Of a stretch of 40,630 bases of DNA, positions 14,814-22,069 are shown one piece after another (within the stretch, counting starts at the first letter, position 1; each line of letters starts with the position of its first letter). The position numbers and the translations under genes were made by a program. Origin of the DNA: an uncultured Oscillibacter sp. (GTDB lineage: Bacteria; Bacillota; Clostridia; Oscillospirales; Oscillospiraceae). Location of the stretch: NCBI GenBank assembly GCA_905234565.1, contig CAJOHW010000011.1, positions 1-40,630 on the forward strand, read 5' to 3'. The notes under the pieces were generated by a model, which had not been told where the DNA came from, searched no databases, and was given only the letters and a program-made list of their open reading frames with translations.

Positions 14814-16982
14814 TCAGCCCGCCGGACGGGTGACGTTGAGGACCCCGGAGATCTGGTGGATTCTGCGCATGACTTTGTTCAACTCTTCCAAATCCCGTAC
14901 CCGCAGATCCAGGCGGCACAGAGCGAAGTCGTCCTCCGTGGCGTGGATGTTCAGGCCCCGGATGCTGATTTTCAAATCCGACAGGGCGGCGGCGATGTCC
15001 CGGGCCAGATTGTCCCGGTCCCTGCACACCACCTCTAAGGAGGTGGGATAGCTCTCGTTGGTGTCGCTGCCCCAGGTGACGGGAATCCAACGGTCGGGAT
15101 TCTCCTTCCGGCGCTCCGGGGAGGCGTTGGGGCAGTCCGCCCGGTGGACGGAGACGCCGAAGCCCCGGGTGATGAAGCCTTGGATCTCGTCTCCCGGCAC
15201 TGGGGTACAGCACCGGGAGAACTTCACAAGGCAGTTGTCCAGGCCCTCCACAATGATCCCCTGTTCGCTGCGGACCTTCTTGGACGGGGCCTCCTCCTTG
15301 ATCTCTCCTTCCGTGCGCTGTTTCGCCGCCCGTTTCAGTTCCCCCTCAATGCGCATGACGGCCTTTTGGGCCGTAAAGCCCCCATAGCCGATGGCGGCAT
15401 AGAGTTCGTCCAGGGTGTGATAGGACGTGTTGCGAAGGAGCGCCGCTAAAATCTCCGGGGTGGTGATGTCCCGGATCCGCAATCCGAAGTGCCGCAGTTC
15501 CGACTCAAAGGCCGCCCGGCCGTTGGCGATGTTCTCGTCTTTGCGCTCCCGTTTGAGCCACTGGCGGATTTTGCTCCGGGCCTCGTTGGACCGGGCCATC
15601 TGCATCCAGTCCCGTCCGGGGCCCTTGGCGTTCTTGGAGGTCAGGATCTCCACGATGTCCCCGCTTTTGAGGACCGTGTTCAAGGGCACCAGGCGGTTGT
15701 TCACTTTGGCCCCGGTCATGGAGTTGCCGATGTCAGAGTGAATGGCGTAGGCAAAGTCGATGGGGGTGGCCCCGGGAGGGAAACTGCGCACGTCTCCCCG
15801 GGGGGTAAAGACAAAGACCTCGTCGTCAAAGAGGTCCACCTTCAAAGAGCGGATATAGTCCTCCGCGTCGGCCCCCTCCTGGTTTTCCAGCAGCCGCCGG
15901 ACCCACTCAAAGCGGCCCTCGGTGCCCTCCTCCTCCACCCCCTGCTTGTATTTCCAGTGGGCGGCCACGCCGTACTCGGCGATCTCGTTCATCTCCCGGG
16001 TGCGGATCTGCACCTCGAAGGGGACCCCCCGGTTCCCAATCACCGTGGTGTGGATGGACTGGTAGCCGTTGGGCTTGGGGATGCCGATGTAGTCTTTGAT
16101 GCGCTCGTTGATGGGGTTGTACAGGGCGTGGATCTCCCCCATGACGGCGTAGCAGTCCTGGACGGTGTCCACGATGATGCGGAAGGCGAAGAGGTCGAAG
16201 ATCTCTTCCAGGGACTTGTGCTGGATGAACATCTTGCGGTAGATGGAGTAGGGGTGCTTCATGCGGTAGAAGATCTCATGCCGGATGCCCATCTCCTCCA
16301 AATGCCGGTGGATCTCCGCCTGTGTCTGCTCCATCATGACCTCATACCGGGGCCGGTCTACCTCTGTCTTGGACACGATCTCCTCATAGCCGATGGGATC
16401 CAAGTATTTTAACGACAGATCCTCCAGTTCCCATTTGATCCGCTGCATTCCCAAACGGTGGGAGATGGGGGCGTAGATCTCCATAGTCTCCAAGGACTTC
16501 TGCCGCTGTTTGGCGGGGGTCTGGTAGTCCATGGTCCGCATATTGTGGAGCCGGTCGGAGATCTTCACCAGAATCACCCGGATGTCCCGGCTCATGGCAA
16601 AAAGCATCTTCCGGAAGTTCTCCATCTGCTCGTCTTCCTTGGTGGTGTACTGGATCCGGGTCAGTTTGCTGACGCCCTCCACCAGGTTGGCGATGGTGGG
16701 AGAGAAAAGCCGGGACAGCTCCTCCGCCGTGGCGGGGGTATCCTCGATGACATCGTGCAGCAGGGCGGCCTCAATGGACTCGGAGTCCAGCCGCAGTTCC
16801 TTGGCCACAATCATGGCCACCGCCAGGGGATGCACAATATACGGTTCGCCGCTTTTGCGTTTCTGGCCCCGGTGGGCGATGTCCGCAAAGGCGAACGCCC
16901 GCTGGATGCCCTCAAAATCCGCCGATGGATTGTAGATCCGCACGGCGTCCTCCAACTGCTGGTACTGAGACTGGATATCCAA
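14814..16982 (-). CDS. relA: bifunctional (p)ppGpp synthetase/hydrolase RelA/SpoT
   Basis: A 722-residue Rel enzyme. The hydrolase HD domain shows His51, the HD pair 76-77 and ED 80-81. The synthetase domain carries RIKD (294-297), the RxKD form found in bifunctional enzymes, then PKPNGYQSIHT. TGS (about 388-450), a zinc-finger/CC segment (FSRCCTPVPGDE) and a C-terminal ACT domain (about 650-722) complete the chain. The TTG at 16980-16982 is preferred because GGGAGGTGA lies just before it; a TTG at 16998-17000 would add six residues. It sits directly downstream of recJ. The enzyme makes and degrades (p)ppGpp in the stringent response. Confidence 0.96.
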   Translation of the reverse strand: MDIQSQYQQLEDAVRIYNPSADFEGIQRAFAFADIAHRGQKRKSGEPYIVHPLAVAMIVAKELRLDSESIEAALLHDVIEDTPATAEELSRLFSPTIANLVEGVSKLTRIQYTTKEDEQMENFRKMLFAMSRDIRVILVKISDRLHNMRTMDYQTPAKQRQKSLETMEIYAPISHRLGMQRIKWELEDLSLKYLDPIGYEEIVSKTEVDRPRYEVMMEQTQAEIHRHLEEMGIRHEIFYRMKHPYSIYRKMFIQHKSLEEIFDLFAFRIIVDTVQDCYAVMGEIHALYNPINERIKDYIGIPKPNGYQSIHTTVIGNRGVPFEVQIRTREMNEIAEYGVAAHWKYKQGVEEEGTEGRFEWVRRLLENQEGADAEDYIRSLKVDLFDDEVFVFTPRGDVRSFPPGATPIDFAYAIHSDIGNSMTGAKVNNRLVPLNTVLKSGDIVEILTSKNAKGPGRDWMQMARSNEARSKIRQWLKRERKDENIANGRAAFESELRHFGLRIRDITTPEILAALLRNTSYHTLDELYAAIGYGGFTAQKAVMRIEGELKRAAKQRTEGEIKEEAPSKKVRSEQGIIVEGLDNCLVKFSRCCTPVPGDEIQGFITRGFGVSVHRADCPNASPERRKENPDRWIPVTWGSDTNESYPTSLEVVCRDRDNLARDIAAALSDLKISIRGLNIHATEDDFALCRLDLRVRDLEELNKVMRRIHQISGVLNVTRPAG

Positions 16983-17000
16983 CTCCCTCACCTCCCGCAA

Positions 17001-19082
17001 TCAATCCTCAGACTGGCCCAGCGCCGCCCGGACCGCCGCCACATAGGGGCACTGCTCCAAATCCACCTTCTCCCGCCGCCCGTTCAGGGACAGCAGCAGA
17101 TCGCCCTCCCCCACCTCTAAGGACACCAGTCCCCGCTCCTGAAAAACCCGCAGGGCAAACACAGTCCGCAGGAAGGGCTCCTCTCCCCCGGTCCCCGCGG
17201 CAATGGCCCGGAGAAGGGGCAGGGAATCCGTCCGCTCCCGGGGAAGCAGCCGGCACAGCGCCTTCCAGCAGGCGGTGAACTGGGGCCGGGACGTATCCAG
17301 CCGCGCCGCTTCCAAGGGGGCCAGCGCGTCCCCCGCCAGGAGACGCCGGACCAGGTCCAGATCCTCCGCCTCCCGGGGGCTGGGGGCCATGGCAGGGCGA
17401 ATGTCCAAGAGCTGTAATTGCAAGGTCTTGAAGCCCCGGTATACGTTGGGCTGAAGATAGAAAGCGGCGTCCACCTGCATTCCGGGGAGAATGCCGCATT
17501 GCTCGGCGGTGACGGAGAAGAAAATGGCGTCGAACCGGGCGCGGTCTTTCGTGAGGCGGAATTTCAGGTGCCGTCCCTGTCCGGCGGGCTGTAAGGACTC
17601 CGCCGCGGCGTTGGAGAGCACAAAGACCGGCCGCAGATTCCCCCGGCCGTAGGGTTCCAGCAGCCGCAGGGACTCCGCCTCCTCCAAAGTCAGTTGATCC
17701 GTGGATCCAATCTCCGCGTCCGCCTCTAAGCAGGACACCGGGGCGGCTCCCCCAAAGGCCCGCCGGACCCAGGCGTTCATCCGCTGGCGGAAGGCGGGGA
17801 TATTCTCCTGACGGATGGTGAAGCCCGCCGCCAAAGCGTGGCCCCCGAAGCCTTCCAAGAGGTCGGAACTCTCTTCCAGAGCCTCAAACAGGTTGGCTCC
17901 GCCGTAGGAGCGGCAGGAGCCCTTGCCCATGCCGTCTTTCAGGAAGATCAAAAAACTGGGGCGGGCGTATTTCTCGCTGAGCCGGGAGGCCACAATGCCG
18001 ATGACCCCCTGGTGCCAGGACTCGCTGCTGAGGACCAGGGCCCCCCGCTCCTCCGGCGGCAGCTGGGCAATGCGGTTCTCCGCGTCGGCGCAGATGGCCT
18101 GCTCCACCATCTGCCGCTCCTTGTTCTGCTCGCACACCGCCCGGGCCAGTTCCTCCGCCCGGGCCGGGTCCGACGCCTCCAAAAGCTCCGCCGCCAGATC
18201 CGCCCGGCCCATACGGCCCGCCGCGTTGATCCGGGGAGAGAGGATAAACCCCGCCTGGATGGAGTTCACCGGCTTCCCCCATAGCCCCGTCTCCTTCAAG
18301 AGGGCGTGAACCCCCACAAACTCCGTCCGGGGCAGGGCGTCCAGTCCCCGGGCCACGATGGTCCGGTTCTCCCCCTCCATCCGCATGACATCGGCAATGG
18401 TGCCCAGAGCCGCTAAGGTACAATAGCGCTCAAAGAGCCCGGCGGCCCGGTCCTCCCCGCCCAGGGCCATGACCAGTTTCAGCGCCACGCCGCAGCCCGC
18501 CAGGTGCTTGAAGGGATAGGGGCAGTCGGGACGATGGGGATCCACCACCGCCACGGCCTCCGGAAGGGTCTCTTTGCACTCGTGGTGGTCCGTGATCACC
18601 ACGTCCATTCCCAGGGAGTTGGCGTAGGCCACCTCCTCGTTTCCCGTAATGCCGCAGTCCACCGTAATGAGCAGGGTGACGCCCTGCTCATGGAGCGTTT
18701 GAATGGGTTCCCGGGACAGGCCGTACCCGTCCTTTAAGCGGCTGGGGATATAGCGCAGGCACGGAACCCCCTGCCGGAGCAGATAATCCCGCAGAAGCAC
18801 CGTAGAGGTGACGCCATCGGCGTCGTAATCGCCGAAAACCGCCACGGTCTCCCCGGCGTCTATGGCCCGCCGGATCCGCGCCACGGCCTTGTCCATGTCC
18901 CGCATCAAAAACGGGGACAGGCCCGGGGTCTGTTCCAGGGAGAGCACCTGGGCGGCCTCCGCGCCGGAGGCGATGCCCCGGGCGGACAGCACCGAGGACA
19001 GCAGCCGGGAATATCCCGCCTCCCGCAGCACCGCCTCGGCCTCCGGCGCCGGCGGCGCGATGTTCCATTTACGATATTTCAC
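17001..19082 (-). CDS. recJ: single-stranded-DNA exonuclease RecJ
   Basis: The product has 693 residues if the GTG at 19080-19082 is used (MKYRKWN start, with AGAGGTG six bases before); a GTG three codons upstream is possible. The DHH phosphoesterase core is complete: DYDADG (85-90), VDCG, and ITDHH (165-167). The DHHA1 part has GFGGHALAAGF. The C-terminal OB-like and family-specific domains bring it to the longer Clostridia form. RecJ degrades single strands 5' to 3' in recombination and repair. It is the first gene after a strong promoter and heads the 12-kb minus-strand block. Confidence 0.95.
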   Translation of the reverse strand: MKYRKWNIAPPAPEAEAVLREAGYSRLLSSVLSARGIASGAEAAQVLSLEQTPGLSPFLMRDMDKAVARIRRAIDAGETVAVFGDYDADGVTSTVLLRDYLLRQGVPCLRYIPSRLKDGYGLSREPIQTLHEQGVTLLITVDCGITGNEEVAYANSLGMDVVITDHHECKETLPEAVAVVDPHRPDCPYPFKHLAGCGVALKLVMALGGEDRAAGLFERYCTLAALGTIADVMRMEGENRTIVARGLDALPRTEFVGVHALLKETGLWGKPVNSIQAGFILSPRINAAGRMGRADLAAELLEASDPARAEELARAVCEQNKERQMVEQAICADAENRIAQLPPEERGALVLSSESWHQGVIGIVASRLSEKYARPSFLIFLKDGMGKGSCRSYGGANLFEALEESSDLLEGFGGHALAAGFTIRQENIPAFRQRMNAWVRRAFGGAAPVSCLEADAEIGSTDQLTLEEAESLRLLEPYGRGNLRPVFVLSNAAAESLQPAGQGRHLKFRLTKDRARFDAIFFSVTAEQCGILPGMQVDAAFYLQPNVYRGFKTLQLQLLDIRPAMAPSPREAEDLDLVRRLLAGDALAPLEAARLDTSRPQFTACWKALCRLLPRERTDSLPLLRAIAAGTGGEEPFLRTVFALRVFQERGLVSLEVGEGDLLLSLNGRREKVDLEQCPYVAAVRAALGQSED

Positions 19083-19115
19083 GGCTTGCACCTCTGTCCC
19101 CTAAGATAATTTCTC

Positions 19116-19144
19116 ATTATAACACAAGATCCCGAGCAGGTAAA
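19116..19144 (-). promoter_or_regulatory. sigma-A promoter of recJ-relA gene block
   Basis: Minus-strand TTTACC (19139-19144), a 17-base spacer and a perfect TATAAT (19116-19121) stand 34 bases before the recJ start. No equally good promoter is visible downstream before yabP, so much of the block may depend on it. Confidence 0.75.
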
Positions 19145-19282
19145 GAAAGATTTTTTCATCTTCGGGCTTGCCGCCGCCTTAGAGCCGGATTCCCCGGATC
19201 CGAAAAATTATCCCCGATTGATCCAAAAAATGACAAATCAAGGCGCATTTGATTACAATTCATTACAAATTCTTGGAAATAC

Positions 19283-19311
19283 TTGCGAAAGGGGTTTGCC
19301 TGTGGTAGGAT
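19283..19311 (+). promoter_or_regulatory. promoter of SLH protease gene
   Basis: TTGCGA (19283-19288), 17 bases and TAGGAT (19306-19311) form a moderate vegetative promoter. The leader then holds a short GC hairpin (gcccgc with gcgggc, near 19325-19343). Upstream, bases 19145-19280 contain two ATTACAA repeats (near 19252 and 19263) and a 6-bp inverted repeat AATCAA/TTGATT, possibly operators; nothing else is recognisable there. Confidence 0.5.
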
Positions 19312-19373
19312 GAAAAGAGTGAGAGCCCGCGCTCCGGTGCGGGCGCATTTTCCATGCGATGGAGGCTTCTGCC

Positions 19374-20669
19374 ATGAAAAAACGTCTGTTTGCCCTGTTA
19401 TTCTGCGTAATCCTTGCGCTTTCCTCCCTGCCCTCCGTCCCCGCCCTGCAAGGAGAGGCGGAGCGGGCGGCGGATACCCTCTATACCCTGGGACTGCTGC
19501 GGGAAGGGGAACTGGATGTAAAAGCCCCGGCGGACCGGGCTGCCGCCACGATTCTGCTGGTGCGGCTGTCCGGAACCACCGCCGCCGCGCCCGGAGGGGC
19601 AGCCCCCTTCCTGGATGTGCCGGCCTGGGCGGCGGAGGCCGTGAACTACGCCTACGGGCGGGGCTGGGTCGGCGGCGTCTCCGAAACCTCCTTCGCCCCG
19701 GAGGCACCCATCAACGTCAGAGCCTGGTTCACCATGCTGCTGCGGATGCTGGGCTACCAGGACAAGGCCGGGGATTTCACCTATGCCGACGCGGACCTCT
19801 TTGCCCGGCGGATTGGCCTGGTATCCCGGGGCTACGGGACGGAACTGACCCGGGGGGATCTGTATGAGTCCATGCTGGAAACCCTCCGCTTCCCCTATAA
19901 GGACGGCAGCGGCCGGGTAGTGGACCGGCTGGTGAGCAATGGCGTGTGCGCTCAGGCGGCGGTCAACGCCCTGGGCTTCAACCAGCGGGAACTGACCCCC
20001 CGGCAGGCGGCGGACCGCCACATGGCCGCCGTGTTCGGAATGCTCCTTTACGACAGTCCGGAATCCATTCTCAGCGGGAAGCTGTCCGCCACCGGCAGCG
20101 GGTTCTTTATTACGCCCGACGGCCTGGCGGTAACGAACTACCACACCATTGAGGGGATCATCCGGGCCGTGGCGGTCTTAAGTACCGGGGATTCCTATGA
20201 GGTTACCCGGGTGCTGTGGTTCGACGTGAACCAGGATCTGGCGGTGATCCGGGTGTCCCGGACCTCCCTGACCCAGAAAACCACCTCCGCCTTTGCCTGT
20301 TTGGAACTGGCGGGCGCGGAGGAAGCGCGTACCGGGGATGTGATCTATGCCCTGAGCAATCCCATGAACACAGGACTTGCCATCAGCACCGGCGTGGTCA
20401 GCGCCGCGGCCAGGATCATGGATCGGTACTCCGTCCCCGTCATCCTGAATACGGCGGATATCTCCTCCGGCAGCAGCGGCGGCGCGCTGCTGAACGTGTA
20501 CGGACAGGTCATCGGCGTCACCTCCGCCGTCTACCGCTATGGCTATGGAATGTTCCTGGCGGTGCCGGTAGACGTGATCCCCACCCTGGACCTCACCGTG
20601 GAGGGCTCTACGCTGCAGGAAGCGGCGGACGAGCGGGCGGCTCAGATTGCCGCCGACTGGGAGTCGTAA
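19374..20669 (+). CDS. secreted trypsin-like serine protease with SLH region
   Basis: 431 residues from ATG 19374, eight bases after GGAGG; an ATG five codons earlier is less likely. A signal peptide (about 1-25) is followed by an S-layer-homology region (about 28-170, with FLDVPAWAAEAVNYAYGRGW as the clearest repeat) and an HtrA-like protease domain (about 235-415). The catalytic triad is visible: His257 in TNYHTIEG, Asp288 in VNQDLAVI and Ser368 in GSSGGALLN. No PDZ domain follows. The SLH part suggests attachment to secondary cell-wall polymer outside the cell. The substrate is unknown. Confidence 0.9.
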   Translation: MKKRLFALLFCVILALSSLPSVPALQGEAERAADTLYTLGLLREGELDVKAPADRAAATILLVRLSGTTAAAPGGAAPFLDVPAWAAEAVNYAYGRGWVGGVSETSFAPEAPINVRAWFTMLLRMLGYQDKAGDFTYADADLFARRIGLVSRGYGTELTRGDLYESMLETLRFPYKDGSGRVVDRLVSNGVCAQAAVNALGFNQRELTPRQAADRHMAAVFGMLLYDSPESILSGKLSATGSGFFITPDGLAVTNYHTIEGIIRAVAVLSTGDSYEVTRVLWFDVNQDLAVIRVSRTSLTQKTTSAFACLELAGAEEARTGDVIYALSNPMNTGLAISTGVVSAAARIMDRYSVPVILNTADISSGSSGGALLNVYGQVIGVTSAVYRYGYGMFLAVPVDVIPTLDLTVEGSTLQEAADERAAQIAADWES

Positions 20670-20728
20670 GAAGCGGCCCCGGCGAAACATCAACACGCGT
20701 ATCCCGGGGGCAGGAAGCCTCCGGCAAC

Positions 20729-20799
20729 GGACAGAAGTCCTTTCCTTGAAAAAACAAAACCGTATGGCGCGAACCCCTTGGTTTCGCGCCGGGAAAGGA
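20729..20799 (+). promoter_or_regulatory. structured leader that can hide the RBS of the ECF gene
   Basis: TCCTTTCC (20738-20745) is the exact complement of GGAAAGGA (20792-20799), which is the ribosome-binding site ten bases before the ATG at 20810. Between them lie an A-rich stretch and a strong hairpin (20766-20775 with 20780-20790, one bulge). A competing small hairpin, GGAC/GTCC (20729-20732 with 20737-20740), uses part of the same arm. This is the architecture of a translation-controlling riboswitch or protein-bound leader. It does not match the THF, TPP, FMN, cobalamin or preQ1 patterns I can recall. Confidence 0.5.
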
Positions 20800-20809
20800 T
20801 GCAGCACCT

Positions 20810-21349
20810 ATGAAAAACCATACCCGTACCCAGACCCTGCGCCTGACCCTGGCCGCCGCCTGTCTGGCCCTGGCCTTGGTTCTGCCCTTTGTAACCGGAC
20901 AGATTCCCCAGATTGGAAAGATGCTCAGTCCCATGCACATCCCCGTGTTCCTGTGCGGGTTCCTATGCGGCTGGCCCTACGCCCTGGCGGTGGGGGCCAT
21001 TGCCCCGCCGCTGCGCTCCGTGCTTTTTTCCATGCCCGCCATGTACTCCGCCATCCCCATGGCCTTTGAGCTGGCGGCCTATGGGCTCCTGACCGGCCTC
21101 CTGTACCGGGCCTTCCCAAAAAAGACCGCCTTTGTGTACATCACCCTGCTTCTCTCCATGCTGGGAGGACGGCTGGTGTGGGGAGCCGCCCGGTTTGTCA
21201 TGGCGGGACTGACGGAGACGGAGTTCCCCTTCTCCGCCTTCTTAGCGGGGGCCTTTACCAACGCTGTGCCGGGGATTATCCTGCACATCCTTTTGGTCCC
21301 CGCCGTGGTCCTGGGCCTGCGCCGGGCCCGGCTGATGCCGGATGCGTAA
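20810..21349 (+). CDS. ECF transporter substrate-binding (S) component
   Basis: A 179-residue membrane protein with about six spans. The segment LSPMHIPVFLCGFLCGWPYALAVGAIAPPLRS and the later MAFELAAYGLLTGLLY are typical of the vitamin-binding S components grouped in the ECF_trnsprt family. These pair with the shared EcfT/EcfA module, encoded elsewhere, to import vitamins or precursors such as pantothenate, folate or others. The ligand cannot be assigned from sequence. Its folded leader and an eight-base overlap with the following kinase gene suggest joint control. Confidence 0.85.
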   Translation: MKNHTRTQTLRLTLAAACLALALVLPFVTGQIPQIGKMLSPMHIPVFLCGFLCGWPYALAVGAIAPPLRSVLFSMPAMYSAIPMAFELAAYGLLTGLLYRAFPKKTAFVYITLLLSMLGGRLVWGAARFVMAGLTETEFPFSAFLAGAFTNAVPGIILHILLVPAVVLGLRRARLMPDA

Positions 21350-21935
21350 GCCGTCATTTTTAGACCTCCTGCCGGAACATCTCTCCCGCCGGGACCCGTC
21401 GGCGCTCTTAGCCATCGATGGGCGGTGCGGCGGGGGAAAGACCTCCCTGGCCGGGGAACTGCACCGCCGCTATGGCTGGAGCGTGGTGCCCATGGACGAT
21501 TTCTTCCTCCGTCCAAAGCAGCGGACCGCCGCCCGGCTGGCCCAGGCCGGGGGTAACGTGGACTATGAGCGGTTCTTGGAAGAAGTCCTGCTCCCCCTGC
21601 GGTCCGGCGGAGACATAAGCTACCGGCCCTTTGACTGCGCCGCTATGACTTTGGCTGCCCCGGTATCGGTGCGCCGGACCCCCGTCGTCGTGGTGGAGGG
21701 CTCCTACGCCTGCCACCCGGCCCTGTGGGAGGCCTATGATCTGCGCCTCTTTGTGGACATCTCCCCGGAGCGGCAGTGGGAGCGGATCCTGAGACGGGAG
21801 GGGCCTCAGAAGGCGGAAACGTTCCGGTCCCGCTGGATCCCCTTGGAGGAAGCCTATTTTGCCGCGTTCTCCGTGCGGGAGCGGTGCGACTGGGTGGTGC
21901 AGTGGCCGGAAACAGAAAGAGTTGAGACGCTGTGA
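21342..21935 (+). CDS. P-loop kinase, uridine-kinase-like
   Basis: The 197-residue protein begins SFLDLLPEHLSRRDPSALLA and has the P-loop DGRCGGGKTS at about residues 26-35. MDDFFLRPKQR follows, which places an Asp as in uridine kinases, and later VVVEGSYACHPAL and RILRREGP as the lid. It belongs to the uridine kinase/pantothenate-kinase-like superfamily, but is shorter than true Udk. The phosphate acceptor is unknown. The gene overlaps the ECF S gene, so phosphorylation of an imported nucleoside or vitamin is an attractive guess (metabolic trapping). Confidence 0.8.
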   Translation: MRKPSFLDLLPEHLSRRDPSALLAIDGRCGGGKTSLAGELHRRYGWSVVPMDDFFLRPKQRTAARLAQAGGNVDYERFLEEVLLPLRSGGDISYRPFDCAAMTLAAPVSVRRTPVVVVEGSYACHPALWEAYDLRLFVDISPERQWERILRREGPQKAETFRSRWIPLEEAYFAAFSVRERCDWVVQWPETERVETL

Positions 21936-21942
21936 ATAAAAA

Positions 21943-21981
21943 ACGGCGGTTCCATGGAGGGAGCCGCCGTCTGCCTTTTTT
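21943..21981 (+). terminator. intrinsic terminator after kinase gene
   Basis: A GC-rich stem pairing 21943-21953 with 21959-21970 (one G-U pair and a small bulge) is followed by six T residues (21976-21981). A-rich sequence precedes it, so it may work in both directions. Confidence 0.85.
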
Positions 21982-22022
21982 CTGTGGAAAGCAAAATCTC
22001 CCTGTGCAAACGCCGGGAAGGG

Positions 22023-22031
22023 TGGTATAAT
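22023..22031 (+). promoter_or_regulatory. extended -10 promoter of SMC-like ATPase gene
   Basis: TGGTATAAT is an extended -10 element (TG at 22023-22024, TATAAT 22026-22031). The -35 region is weak, as is common for extended -10 promoters. The TTG start lies 38 bases downstream. Confidence 0.6.
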
Positions 22032-22069
22032 AGGGACGTAAGCATTGCGGAAAGACAGGGGGAATCTCT

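Noticed and set aside
15489-16412. 307-codon + strand frame inside relA
   Set aside because: Antisense shadow of the Rel enzyme; no RBS and no family pattern.
19160-19200. possible third copy of the dispersed repeat (gggcttgccgccgccttag)
   Set aside because: Only a short stretch around TTGCCG and CCTTAG agrees; the rest of the unit is missing, so chance similarity is likely.
20729-20809. THF, TPP, FMN or cobalamin riboswitch
   Set aside because: None of the conserved core sequences of those classes is present; only the general layout suggests a regulatory RNA.
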